A model generated the notes under the pieces. That model was not told where the DNA came from. It saw only the letters and a program-made list of their open reading frames with translations, and ran no database searches. A program made the position numbers and the translations under genes. DNA of 64,000 nt. Source: Ostreococcus lucimarinus CCE9901 (lineage: Eukaryota > Chlorophyta > Mamiellophyceae > Mamiellales > Bathycoccaceae). Below are positions 1 through 8,433 of this stretch, piece after piece. Location: the NCBI RefSeq assembly GCF_000092065.1, contig NC_009368.1, forward strand, positions 620,001-684,000. The letters are read 5' to 3'. The first letter of the stretch is position 1. Each line of letters starts with the position of its first letter.

Positions 1-1464
1 GAGAAGCTCGCCATCGGCGACTCGAGCGTGACGGAGCCCGTGTTCAAAAACGAAGAGACGGGCGAAGAGAACGATTTGAACGCTGAGCTCAACAAAACGT
101 ACGAACGATTGAATGAGAAGGGAGACGCCACCGCAGAAGCGCGCGCGTCGAAGATTCTTCACGGTTTGGGTTTTACGGTGCCGAAGAAGGATGGTTCGCA
201 AGGGCCGGATCGTTTCTCCATGCACAACACTACGAAAAGCTTTTCTGGTGGTTGGCGTATGCGCATCTCCCTCGCCCGCGCGCTGTTCATCGAGCCCACG
301 TGTTTGTTGCTCGATGAGCCGACCAACCACTTGGATTTACGAGCTGTTATTTGGCTTGAAGAGTATTTGATGCGCTGGAAGAAGACGCTCGTCGTCGTAT
401 CGCACGATCGCGACTTCTTGTCCTCCGTCACGACGGATATCGTGCACTTGCACGACCACAAGCTCGACCAATACAAGGGCTCATTCGATCAATTCGAAGA
501 GATGTACGAGATTCGTCGTCGCGAGGCTAATAAGGCTTTCGAAAAGTACGAAAAGGAGATGAAGGCGGCGAAGAAGGCGTCGAGCAAATCGAAGCAGCAA
601 GATGTCAAGGACAAGGCGAAGAAGGCCCAAGAGCGCAAACAAGGGAATAAAAAGAATAAGGGTATGATGATGGACGACGACGACGACGCGCCGTCACAAT
701 TACCTGAGAAATGGGCCGATTACCAAGTCAAATTTAGCTTCCCGACGCCGACTGAGTTGCCTCCGCCACTCATTGGCCTGAACGAGTGTTCGTTCGAGTA
801 TCCCGGACTCAAAGGCTTTTCGTTGGACAAAATCGACCTTGGTATCGATATGGGTACGCGAGTGGCTATCATTGGCCCGAATGGTGCGGGTAAGTCTACG
901 CTGATGAATCTCTTAGCCGGCGACTTGGAACCAACGAGCGGGGAATCGCGCCGTTCGCACGCGCTGAGAATCGGTCGCTACTCTCAGCACTTCGTCGACG
1001 TCTTAGCCATGGACGAAAATCCAGTGGAGTACTTGAGACGCAAGTACCTGAAAGAGAACGGCTCTTCGTACAAGCCCGAAGAAATCCGCGCCAAGCTCGG
1101 TCGATTCGGCTTGCCCGGGCACAACCACTTGACACCGATCGTGAAACTTTCCGGTGGTCAAAAAGCTCGCGTCGTTTTCACAGCCATCGGTCTATCCAAC
1201 CCTCACATCTTGCTTCTGGATGAGCCGACGAACCACTTGGACATGCAGTCGATCGATGCCCTCGCGGATGCCTTGGAAGAATTCGAAGGCGGCGTCGTCA
1301 TGATTACGCACGACGCGCACATTTGCGAACAAGTGCTCGACGACGAGAAGAGCGAGATTTGGGTCGTCGACGAAGGTCGTGTCGATAAATTCAACGGCGA
1401 TTTCGCGGAGTACCGCAAACAATTAGTCGCTGAAATCGCCGCCGAGCTCGACGACGAAAATTAA
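1..1464 (+). CDS. ABC-F family ATPase (GCN20/ABCF4-like), 5' truncated by the window edge
   Basis: This is the C-terminal part of a soluble twin-ATPase ABC-F protein, a family that acts on ribosomes and in translation control and has no membrane domain. The frame is open from base 1, so the true start lies outside the window. The first visible nucleotide-binding domain shows the signature FSGGWRMRISLARAL and Walker B LLLDEPTNHLD; its Walker A lies upstream. A charged Lys/Asp-rich linker follows. The second domain has Walker A GPNGAGKST, signature LSGGQKAR and Walker B ILLLDEPTNHLD. The linker wording KWADYQVKFSFPTPTELPPP resembles plant ABCF4 and animal ABCF1. The family assignment is firm; the exact orthology is inferred. 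It converges on the mTERF-like gene with a 92-base gap. Confidence 0.93.
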   Translation, partial: EKLAIGDSSVTEPVFKNEETGEENDLNAELNKTYERLNEKGDATAEARASKILHGLGFTVPKKDGSQGPDRFSMHNTTKSFSGGWRMRISLARALFIEPTCLLLDEPTNHLDLRAVIWLEEYLMRWKKTLVVVSHDRDFLSSVTTDIVHLHDHKLDQYKGSFDQFEEMYEIRRREANKAFEKYEKEMKAAKKASSKSKQQDVKDKAKKAQERKQGNKKNKGMMMDDDDDAPSQLPEKWADYQVKFSFPTPTELPPPLIGLNECSFEYPGLKGFSLDKIDLGIDMGTRVAIIGPNGAGKSTLMNLLAGDLEPTSGESRRSHALRIGRYSQHFVDVLAMDENPVEYLRRKYLKENGSSYKPEEIRAKLGRFGLPGHNHLTPIVKLSGGQKARVVFTAIGLSNPHILLLDEPTNHLDMQSIDALADALEEFEGGVVMITHDAHICEQVLDDEKSEIWVVDEGRVDKFNGDFAEYRKQLVAEIAAELDDEN

Positions 1465-1556
1465 CACCACGAGTTGCTTTTGTTATGAGATGGTGACCCC
1501 ACCTGAAATACACTAAGTCTTGCTACTGCTAATCATCAATCGCTCGACATCGAGTC

Positions 1557-2222
1557 CTAAAGCGTTCGCAATAAATACTCCACCGCCTCTTCCTTCGTGC
1601 TTCCCGTGGATAACAAAAAGTCCACCATCTTTTTCGCGTTTTCGTTGGCGTCCAACCCGAGCAAGCTCGGCCGCTTCGTCACGTCATCCACAAACATCTC
1701 CGCCGTCCGCTCGAACGTCGCCTCCATGTACTCAAACAACGGTCTCAATCGTTTCTCCACGTCGTACGCCAACACCGCGGGATTACGTATGACTAAAAAT
1801 CCAACCGCGTCCTCCTTCACGCCGCTCGCCTTCAGAAACTCCACCACCTCTCGCATCTCTTCCGCGCCGAATTTCATCGCTTTCGGGTCTTGGCCTCGTC
1901 GCACCGCCTCGCGCTCGAACGCTGTGGACGCTCGGGACATGACTTGCAGCGCCTGCGCCCTGGGGACGCCGATGGACTCGAGGTATTCGTACTCGCCAAT
2001 CATTTCCTTTTCCTGGGTCAGGCGATAGATTCGTTGCACGCCCTGTCGCCCGGGGCGCAGGCGCGATTCCGTCGCGCGCGAGACGCGGCGACGCTCGCGT
2101 CGCGAGCCGTGCGCGAGCTTGAGCTCGCGGGTGATCGGTTTAAACATCGCGAAAATCGGTGTCCCGAAATGAGGTTGAGGTTTTGGGCAGCCGTCGGGGC
2201 GTCGGGACTCGCGAGAGAACAT
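1557..2222 (-). CDS. mTERF-like protein, probably organellar
   Basis: This is a protein of up to 221 residues. Its second half carries the alternating pattern of mTERF helical repeats, for example FLKASGVKEDAVGFLVIRNP followed by a Leu/Pro pattern and a second repeat near the C-terminus. mTERF proteins bind nucleic acid in mitochondria or plastids and affect organellar transcription, splicing or ribosome biogenesis. The Arg-rich N-terminus suits an organellar transit peptide. The first Met (2222) leaves only 21 bases after the PIG-O stop; a second in-frame Met at 2147 (MFKPITREL) may be the real start. It is short for the family, with few repeats, so it may be a reduced member. Function is inferred from the family only. 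Confidence 0.7.
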   Translation of the reverse strand: MFSRESRRPDGCPKPQPHFGTPIFAMFKPITRELKLAHGSRRERRRVSRATESRLRPGRQGVQRIYRLTQEKEMIGEYEYLESIGVPRAQALQVMSRASTAFEREAVRRGQDPKAMKFGAEEMREVVEFLKASGVKEDAVGFLVIRNPAVLAYDVEKRLRPLFEYMEATFERTAEMFVDDVTKRPSLLGLDANENAKKMVDFLLSTGSTKEEAVEYLLRTL

Positions 2223-2243
2223 AATAATACAGCGAACGTCGCA

Positions 2244-4775
2244 TCACTCGCGCTTGACGCGCTCTAAAGGATGCCTAGAGAAAGATGAAGCGACGGCGAC
2301 GATGGCGCAAACGTCGGCGACGGTGGAACCGATGGCGTCGAAGACGAATTTTGGCGCAAAAATCGCCCAAACCATCAAATGTCGACGGTGGATGAAGGCG
2401 CACAGGGCGGCGCACGTCGCCGCGAATGCGCGGAAGAGCGCGACTTTCATCGATACGCGCACGGTCAATCGTTGGAAAGACTCGTATGGTTCATTTTGAG
2501 TCATAGCGAACGCGAAGAGCGGAATGGCGACGGCGAGAATGATTTCACCACTCCACGTTTCAAAGCCGAGGAGAAATCCCATGCCGTAAAAGTTGAATTT
2601 GCGAAAGCCGGTGAACGCGACGGCGAAGTGTAAACCGTCAAACGAGCACGTGTGTCCTCCACCAAAAAATACAACCGTGCTCGCGAGCCATAGTCCACTG
2701 GCGACGACAGTTTCCGTGCCTTTCGAGCGCGGCGACGCGTCGACCAAGAGGCTGAGCAAACCGTCGTACAAGACGTATGTCAGCGCTACGTACGCGACGC
2801 CTAGGATTGGTCCGGCGAGCATGGCGATCGTCGGTGCGACTGAGAGTATGAAAACTCGCAGAAGACGTGCGACGTTCGCCGACGGCGACCGCGTCGACGT
2901 CTCGATCCCGTTCGCCACAGCGCCTGCGATTGAAAGCGCGTACGTCGCACGGGCGAGCGCGATTCCTTCGCCTTTGAAAACTAAAATTTGCACGCTCCGA
3001 ATCGCCACGGTGAGCCAGGCGCACGATGCGATGTCGACGACGCGTAACTTACCATTGTACGACGCCATCGACGCATGGCGACGAATCGCGTTCAAAGCGA
3101 CGATGACGACGACGAGCCCGCACGTTGCGATGACGACGGTGATCGCGGGCGACGCGATCGCCGTCGAGTCACTCTTCACCCACGACACTCCTAAAACATA
3201 AAGCGCACCGTTAGCAAAAAGGCACTTGCATCCACTTTGCAAGACCCCCGCTTGACCTCGTGTGAATCTCCCAAACATCGCGGCGACGATGAACGTGGCG
3301 AAGAGAAATTGCATCATCTCGCGCTCTTGCACCACGAAACTATTCGATAATCGTGCCACGGACGCTAATATCACCATAAATACACCGACGCGCGCGATCA
3401 TAAGATCTAAATCTCCATCGCGCGCGTCGTCGACTTTGTCGTACGCGAGCACGGCGTGCGCCGTGAGCGTGACGACGAGCGCGATGAAACCAACCGTCAT
3501 GCTCAACAATCCGAATTGTGCCCACTTCGCGCGCGCCAATTCTGCCACCTCATTCATGAAATCCAGCACAAACTCTGTCGTGTCTACAGATTTATTCGCT
3601 CGCACCACCTTCATGAGCGCCGCGAGGCGCGTGGTGTGTTCGGCACCAAACGGACTCGTCTTGCCGTCGCCGTACGATTGAACGTACGTCCAAATTTGCT
3701 CCGCGTTCGCGTGCATCGCGCGCACGTAAGCGGCGAACACATCGCCTCGCCCACTCGCGCGTTTCCCCTCGTGCGCGAGATTGAATACTTTTTCGTTCAC
3801 CTTTCCTAAATTTCCATGCGGTATGGGCACGCCCAGAAGCGTCGCCATCGTCGGCGCGAAGTCAATCTGTGGGAAATCATCGTCGTCTTCGCCGTCGCCG
3901 TTCCCACAGTTCTCACCTTTCGCCCAGGGGTGATACGCGAGCATGAAAGACTCCACCTCCTCGGGCGTCCCACCGCCGTGGTCTCCGTTGTCTGTCATCC
4001 CATGATCGCCGAACACGAACACCATCGCGTCGGCGTACTTTTCGTCCGCTCGCATCGCCTCGACTACGTTCTCGATATCTCGATCATTCTCCTCTAACTT
4101 TGCGCGCATGAAATCCGTCGTCGCCCCGTGCGTGTGGCCGACGTGATCGGCACCGAGCATGTGCCCTATCAAAACGTCCCAGTCATCGGGCGCGCGCAAC
4201 GCGGCCGCCATCGACGCGCGCACGCCGGCGTCCACCGTCTCCGTATCCTTCACGTCAAAGCTCGGATACATCGCCGCCCCCGCCCGAAACGTCGCGTTCA
4301 CGTCGAAAAGTTCGCTCCACGTATCGTCCCCACTGATCGCCATCCGTCGTCCATTCGCGCTCAACTGTTCGATCAAATTATCTTCCCCGAGCGTCGTCCC
4401 GCCGAACGACGCGCTCGCGTCGATAAACGTCGGCAACCCTCCCGTGAGCAATCCCTTCAACCGCTGCTGCGTCGTCGTCGGCGCGTCCGCTATGAATTTA
4501 AACACCATCCCTCGTCCTCGTTCGTTCGTCGCGTCTTCGCACCGCCTCCCCCCCCCGTATCGTCTCGCGCTCGGCAGTTTCAACCGCCGCCGCGCCTCGT
4601 CGCCCTCGTCCCTCGTCGCCGTCGTCCAATCGTGCCGCGCGCCGTCGACGACGAGCACCACCGCCTTATCGACGATCGCGCGCGCCGCGTCCGGCCTCGC
4701 GGTCGCCCTCGACGGCGATTCCACGCGCGCGAGCAGAAACCCAGACGCGAACAGTCGCAGCGCCGTAAACTTCAT
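2244..4775 (-). CDS. PIGO: GPI ethanolamine phosphate transferase 3 (PIG-O-like)
   Basis: This ER membrane enzyme adds phosphoethanolamine to the third mannose of the GPI anchor, the bridge later joined to proteins. After a signal-anchor beginning MKFTALRLFASGFLLA comes an alkaline-phosphatase-type luminal domain with VVDGARHDW, a TTTQQRLKGLLTGGLPTF stretch, GHMLGADHVGHTHG and the metal-binding motif GDHGMTDNGDHGGG. About a dozen hydrophobic segments fill the C-terminal half. The GHMLGADHVGH wording and the GPI-EPT fold point to PIG-O rather than PIG-N or PIG-G. I chose the Met at 4775 because it begins the hydrophobic anchor; in-frame Mets at 4847 and 4949 would add an Arg/Ala-rich tail. It is single-exon, 843 residues with this start. 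Confidence 0.9.
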   Translation of the reverse strand: MKFTALRLFASGFLLARVESPSRATARPDAARAIVDKAVVLVVDGARHDWTTATRDEGDEARRRLKLPSARRYGGGRRCEDATNERGRGMVFKFIADAPTTTQQRLKGLLTGGLPTFIDASASFGGTTLGEDNLIEQLSANGRRMAISGDDTWSELFDVNATFRAGAAMYPSFDVKDTETVDAGVRASMAAALRAPDDWDVLIGHMLGADHVGHTHGATTDFMRAKLEENDRDIENVVEAMRADEKYADAMVFVFGDHGMTDNGDHGGGTPEEVESFMLAYHPWAKGENCGNGDGEDDDDFPQIDFAPTMATLLGVPIPHGNLGKVNEKVFNLAHEGKRASGRGDVFAAYVRAMHANAEQIWTYVQSYGDGKTSPFGAEHTTRLAALMKVVRANKSVDTTEFVLDFMNEVAELARAKWAQFGLLSMTVGFIALVVTLTAHAVLAYDKVDDARDGDLDLMIARVGVFMVILASVARLSNSFVVQEREMMQFLFATFIVAAMFGRFTRGQAGVLQSGCKCLFANGALYVLGVSWVKSDSTAIASPAITVVIATCGLVVVIVALNAIRRHASMASYNGKLRVVDIASCAWLTVAIRSVQILVFKGEGIALARATYALSIAGAVANGIETSTRSPSANVARLLRVFILSVAPTIAMLAGPILGVAYVALTYVLYDGLLSLLVDASPRSKGTETVVASGLWLASTVVFFGGGHTCSFDGLHFAVAFTGFRKFNFYGMGFLLGFETWSGEIILAVAIPLFAFAMTQNEPYESFQRLTVRVSMKVALFRAFAATCAALCAFIHRRHLMVWAIFAPKFVFDAIGSTVADVCAIVAVASSFSRHPLERVKRE

Positions 4776-5230
4776 CGCCGTCGCCAGCGTCCACGCGCGC
4801 GTCCGACGCGCCGGCGACGCATCGCCGTCGCGACCGCGACGGCGCATCGCGCGCGCGCGCGCGCGTTCGTTCGAATCGAAATCGAACGCCGTCGTCGCGC
4901 GCCGGCGACTGGATGGTCGTCGCGCGCGCGCGCGCGCGCGCGCGCACACATTTTTATATGGCGCAATCAGAGGTATTGTACGACCTCAGCGTTCATACAA
5001 CGGCGGTGCGCGTACCCATGTATGTATTCATTACCAGAGCCACGGCGACGGCCCGCGCGTCGACCGCCGGACCCACACAGCGCAATCAGAGGTATTGTAC
5101 GACCCCAGCGTTCATATAACGACGGTGCGCGTACCGATGTACGACCAGAGACGCGGCGACGGCCATCGGACGCCACGTCGCGCCGCGACGCGCGCGCGCG
5201 ACGGCGCGCGCGTCCGAGATCGCGCGCGCG
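4776..5230. promoter_or_regulatory. Divergent promoter region of PIG-O and the EcsC/J gene
   Basis: About 455 bases separate the two divergent start codons. The region holds an alternating CG run (about 4921-4945), a TATAAAAA on the minus strand at about 4951-4958 that could serve PIG-O, and two copies of an 85-93 base imperfect direct repeat (listed separately). ORFs read through here are Arg/Ala-rich and have no domain, so they look like composition shadows. The promoter role is inferred from gene orientation. Confidence 0.5.
4961..5164. repeat. Two-copy imperfect direct repeat, period about 119 bases
   Basis: Copy one (4961-5053) and copy two (5080-5164) both open with GCGCAATCAGAGGTATTGTA. 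They stay aligned through the segments beginning GACC(T/C)CAGCGTTCATA and GGTGCGCGTACC, then through ACCAGAG and GGCGACGGCC near the end. A handful of substitutions and one gap of about 9-11 bases separate them. They lie between two divergent genes and have no coding character. Confidence 0.85.
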
Positions 5231-7003
5231 ATGCCGCGCGCGTCGACGCGCGACGCCGACGCGCCGGGTTCGGCGCGCGCGGACGCTCGCGCGCGCGATG
5301 CCGCGTCGACGTCGCGCGAGACGGACGACGCCGACGCGCTGGCATCGGCGCGCGCGTCCGCGCTCCTCGACGACGCGACGCTCGAGCGCGCGATGGGGGC
5401 GACGGAGCATCGACGATTCGCGTTGAAGTGTCGCGCGCTGCGGTTCCGCGCGCGACGCGCGATCGAATCGAGACGCGACGGCGACGACGACGCGGCGCGC
5501 GAGCGACGCGCGGAGGACGCGGCGACGCTGGAGGCGACGGCGGCGTTTTGGCGCGAATTGTCGAGCGACGCGTCGAGCGGGACGAGGGCGCTGACGGCGC
5601 TGTTGAGACTCGCGCTGGACGGACGCGAGGGCGCGGGATCGGACGGGACGCGCGTGTCGAGCGCGAGAGCGCTGGCGAGGGCGCACCGGCCGCGAGACGT
5701 CGACGAGGACGAGGCGCCGACGACGGAGGCGCTGTTTCGGAGCGGCGACGCGCTGCGCGCGCGGGCGACGGCGCAGAATTTCGGAAGCGGCTTCGTCGCG
5801 GGGTTGGGGGGGGTGTTGACGCTGCCGATCGCGATCCCGGCGCAGCTCGCGGCGACGACGTTTACGTCGCTGCGACTCGCGCTGGCGCTGGCGATTTTAG
5901 CGGGGAAGGATCCGCTCGAACCGTCCGTCGCGGCGAAGGCGATCGCGGCGGCGCTCGGGAGCGCGGGAAGCGCGAGCGAAGAGTTGGACGACGTCGCGAG
6001 CGTGGGCGCGGGGGTGCGGGACGGGGTGCAATACGCCGCGATTCGAGCGAGCGGCACCGCGATGCAAAACGCTTCGTGGCGATTGACGCGCGCGGCGGCG
6101 ACAAAGTTGGCGCAGCGCGGGGCGCAGCGCGGCGCGTCGATGGCGATCACTCGCGCGGTGCCGATCATCGGAGGCGTCATCGGCGGCGCCGTGGACGGCG
6201 TCGTGACGCAAAACGCGGGGAACCGCGCGATGGCGGCGTTTTTCCCGCCGCGGCCGAAGGATTGTTCGACGATTGAGGAGAGCATTCGCAAGAGTAAAGA
6301 CGAGGCGGTGGCGAACGTGAAGAACGCGGCGGAAACCGCGGCGAAAACGTTAAACGGCGCGTTCGATAAAATATCCGTATCGCTGAAGACGAGTTTCGGA
6401 AAGCAAACGGACGACGCCGAGGGCGTCGCGACGCCGACGAGCGCGGGCTATCAAAGCCGCGAACTTTTAGCCGACGACTCGTGGGAACGCTTCGAGCGCG
6501 AGCGAGAATTGGAAAACATGCGCGCCGTCTTAGAAGACGACGTCGCGTTCGACGACGTGCACGCAGACGTGTTTTCGACGAAGTCGTCGTCCACGACGAC
6601 GACGACGACGACGACGAAATCTTCGCTCAAAGACGCCGACGCCGTCGAACGCGCCGCCAGGGACAAGAAAAAAGCCGACGCGTGGGCCGAATTCGACGCC
6701 CGATGGAAAGTGTTTCACGAAGACGTCGCCGACGCGACGACGAAAGTGATTCGTTACAAAGACATTCCGTGGCCGCCGAGCACGTCGCGCGCGCTCGCCG
6801 GCTGTCGCGGCAAAAACGCCGCGCCGGACGCCACCAAACGCGCGTATCGCAAACTCATCTTGCGTTTTCACCCCGATCGTTTCTCGAGGTTCACCCTTCA
6901 CGAGAGGGACAGGGATAAAATCATGGCCAAATGCGTGGCCGTGTCCGCCGCGATTCAGACGCAGTACGCCGAAGCGACTCGCGAGTCGCGAATAGCCGAA
7001 TAG
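5231..7003 (+). CDS. EcsC-like protein fused to a C-terminal NFKBIL1-type J domain
   Basis: This is a 590-residue protein. Residues about 185-340 resemble the EcsC family: a Gly-rich hydrophobic stretch around GGVLTLPIAIPAQLAATTF, then GVRDGVQYAAIRASG and AVPIIGGVIGGAVDG. A poly-Thr tract encoded by ACG repeats (around 6588-6617) leads into a Lys/Asp-rich region. The C-terminus holds KDIPWPPS and then a J-like helix pair with the intact HPD motif in LILRFHPDRFSRF, most like the degenerate J domain of NFKBIL1. J domains recruit Hsp70; the EcsC function is poorly known. The combination is unusual. Its stop codon falls inside a heptamer repeat array. The start is the first Met after the Arg-rich open stretch; the N-terminal 100 residues are low complexity, so the start is uncertain. 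Confidence 0.75.
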   Translation: MPRASTRDADAPGSARADARARDAASTSRETDDADALASARASALLDDATLERAMGATEHRRFALKCRALRFRARRAIESRRDGDDDAARERRAEDAATLEATAAFWRELSSDASSGTRALTALLRLALDGREGAGSDGTRVSSARALARAHRPRDVDEDEAPTTEALFRSGDALRARATAQNFGSGFVAGLGGVLTLPIAIPAQLAATTFTSLRLALALAILAGKDPLEPSVAAKAIAAALGSAGSASEELDDVASVGAGVRDGVQYAAIRASGTAMQNASWRLTRAAATKLAQRGAQRGASMAITRAVPIIGGVIGGAVDGVVTQNAGNRAMAAFFPPRPKDCSTIEESIRKSKDEAVANVKNAAETAAKTLNGAFDKISVSLKTSFGKQTDDAEGVATPTSAGYQSRELLADDSWERFERERELENMRAVLEDDVAFDDVHADVFSTKSSSTTTTTTTTKSSLKDADAVERAARDKKKADAWAEFDARWKVFHEDVADATTKVIRYKDIPWPPSTSRALAGCRGKNAAPDATKRAYRKLILRFHPDRFSRFTLHERDRDKIMAKCVAVSAAIQTQYAEATRESRIAE

Positions 7004-7039
7004 CGAATAGCGAATAGCGAATAGCGAATAGCGAATAGC
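6990..7039 (+). repeat. Heptamer tandem array GAATAGC spanning the stop codon
   Basis: Seven copies of GAATAGC occur, six of them perfectly contiguous from 6998; a single extra C interrupts after the first copy. The stop codon TAG of the EcsC/J gene (7001-7003) is inside the second copy. A related heptamer, GCGAGTC, is tandemly repeated at about 7085-7111. Confidence 0.9.
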
Positions 7040-7182
7040 GAGTAGTCAACATTTGTGATTCAATAGTCGCAGTCACACGTCGACGCGAGTCGCGAGTCGC
7101 GAGTCGCGAGTACTGTAGCGAAAAGCGAGTAGTCATCTCATCATTCGTGATTCAATAGTCGCGGTCACACGTCGACGCGATC
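7040..7182. repeat. Two-copy direct repeat of about 48-54 bases upstream of the TMEM242-like gene
   Basis: The core GTGATTCAATAGTCGC, followed by one variable base and GTCACACGTCGACGCGA, occurs at about 7055-7087 and again at about 7147-7180. Both copies are preceded by CGAGTAGTCA. The GCGAGTC heptamer array lies between them. With the upstream GAATAGC array this fills nearly the whole 188-base gap before the next gene. Confidence 0.85.
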
Positions 7183-7191
7183 GTCGCGTGG

Positions 7192-7668
7192 ATGCGCGCG
7201 CGCGCGGACGCGAGCGACGCGAGCGACGCCGCGCGCGACCGCGACCGCGACCGCGCGAGCGCGGCGACGCGGGACGCGGAGATCGACGGGTTTCGACTCA
7301 TTCGCGCCCTCGCGTCGAATTCAACGCTCTCGACCTCGCGCGCGTCGGTCCTCGCGTCGCTCGCGGCCGCGTTCGGCGTGTCCGCGGTCGGCGCGGCGAC
7401 GGTCGTCGCGCGCGCGCGGTCGAGGACGAAGGCGGAGCGGGACCTGCCGCGAGGAACGCACTGGAGGGCGGCGGCGCACGCGGCGCGAGCGCTGGCGGCG
7501 GCGACGAGCGGAACGGCGGCGGCGTGCCTGGGAGCGTACGGCGCGTGTCACGCGCTCGGCGTGCGAAACGTTGAAGATTTGAGAAGAACTCTGCGACGAG
7601 GGACGACGAACGCGCTGGAGGCGGCGCCGGGGGAGTTTGGGAAGGATGTCGTCGGGCGAGGACGATGA
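7192..7668 (+). CDS. Small membrane protein, TMEM242-like (tentative)
   Basis: This is a 158-residue ORF with an Asp/Arg-rich start, a hydrophobic helix around SVLASLAAAFGVSAVGAATV and a second around AALAAATSGTAAACLGAYGA, followed by CHALGVRNVEDLRRTLR. The order of two helices plus the LGV-x-x-x-x-x-x-R ending recalls TMEM242, a small mitochondrial inner-membrane protein family linked to ATP synthase assembly. The match is from memory and is modest. Its last 23 bases overlap the ATG of the following ORF in another frame, so a hidden splice or a different start for the neighbour is possible. Confidence 0.45.
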   Translation: MRARADASDASDAARDRDRDRASAATRDAEIDGFRLIRALASNSTLSTSRASVLASLAAAFGVSAVGAATVVARARSRTKAERDLPRGTHWRAAAHAARALAAATSGTAAACLGAYGACHALGVRNVEDLRRTLRRGTTNALEAAPGEFGKDVVGRGR

Positions 7669-8344
7669 GGTGGATTTGAGCGCGCTGGCGACGATTTCGG
7701 AGACGTGTCGCGAGTTTCGACGGTTGCACGAGGCGAGCGATCGAGCGATGGCGGTGATTCCGCGGTGGTACGCGCTGTGCGTGAACGATGCGGCGGTGGA
7801 GCTCGGAGAAGCGGCGACGGCGGCGACGCGAGCGGCGCCGAGCGCGCGACTGGACGCGTTTCTCGAGCGCGGGTTCGCGCACGAGAGCGAGAAGGCGCGC
7901 GCGCCGGAGAAGCTGACGAGCGCGATCGAGGACGTTGGAAGGTGCGTGGCGTTCATGGGCGATGCGGTAACGCGCGCGAACGAGGCGCTGGGAGAGTTTG
8001 TGGAGGCGACGTCGGGGAGGCGGCCGAGCGACGACGGCGACGCGCGTTGGATCGCCGACGTTCCGGTGCCGGTGATGCGCACCGCGTTCAAATGGGGCTC
8101 GGAGGAGGAGTACACCATCGAGCAGTGGCTTTGGATGGCGACATCCGTCGTTGAGCAGCTTGAGCGTGAGTTAGAGACGCGGCGTAAGATTTTAGATTAC
8201 GTGCGCGGCGGCGTCGCGAGCGCTCGAGCCGAGGAATTGGACGGATGCGTCGCCCTCTGGAGCGCGCAGCCGTTCGTAGACGATAGATTGTTCGCCATCG
8301 TGTGCGGTGATTCCGCGGACGCGGACGCCGCCGCGGCATCGTAG
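7646..8344 (+). CDS. Hypothetical protein, acidic and helical
   Basis: Reading from ATG 7646 gives 232 residues beginning MSSGEDDEVDLSALATISE. The balanced composition, with many Glu, Asp and Leu and a WLWMATSVVEQLERELETRR helix near the end, marks it as real coding sequence rather than a shadow. I recognise no family. It starts 23 bases before the stop of the TMEM242-like ORF, in a different frame. A later Met (in DRAMAVIPRWYALC) could be the start if the overlap is not real. It converges on MRE11. Confidence 0.6.
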   Translation: MSSGEDDEVDLSALATISETCREFRRLHEASDRAMAVIPRWYALCVNDAAVELGEAATAATRAAPSARLDAFLERGFAHESEKARAPEKLTSAIEDVGRCVAFMGDAVTRANEALGEFVEATSGRRPSDDGDARWIADVPVPVMRTAFKWGSEEEYTIEQWLWMATSVVEQLERELETRRKILDYVRGGVASARAEELDGCVALWSAQPFVDDRLFAIVCGDSADADAAAAS

Positions 8345-8433
8345 TGTTTGTTGTATTCAATGTATGTACAAGTATCAATTGATTCTAAATCGTTCCGTCG
8401 GCTATAATTCGTTCTAAAAAAAGACGCGCATCG

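Noticed and set aside
4159-6276. 705-residue plus-strand frame spanning the PIG-O 5' end and the EcsC-J gene
   Set aside because: Very Arg/Ala-rich with no motif, and antisense or out of frame to two real genes. It is a composition shadow of CG-rich DNA.
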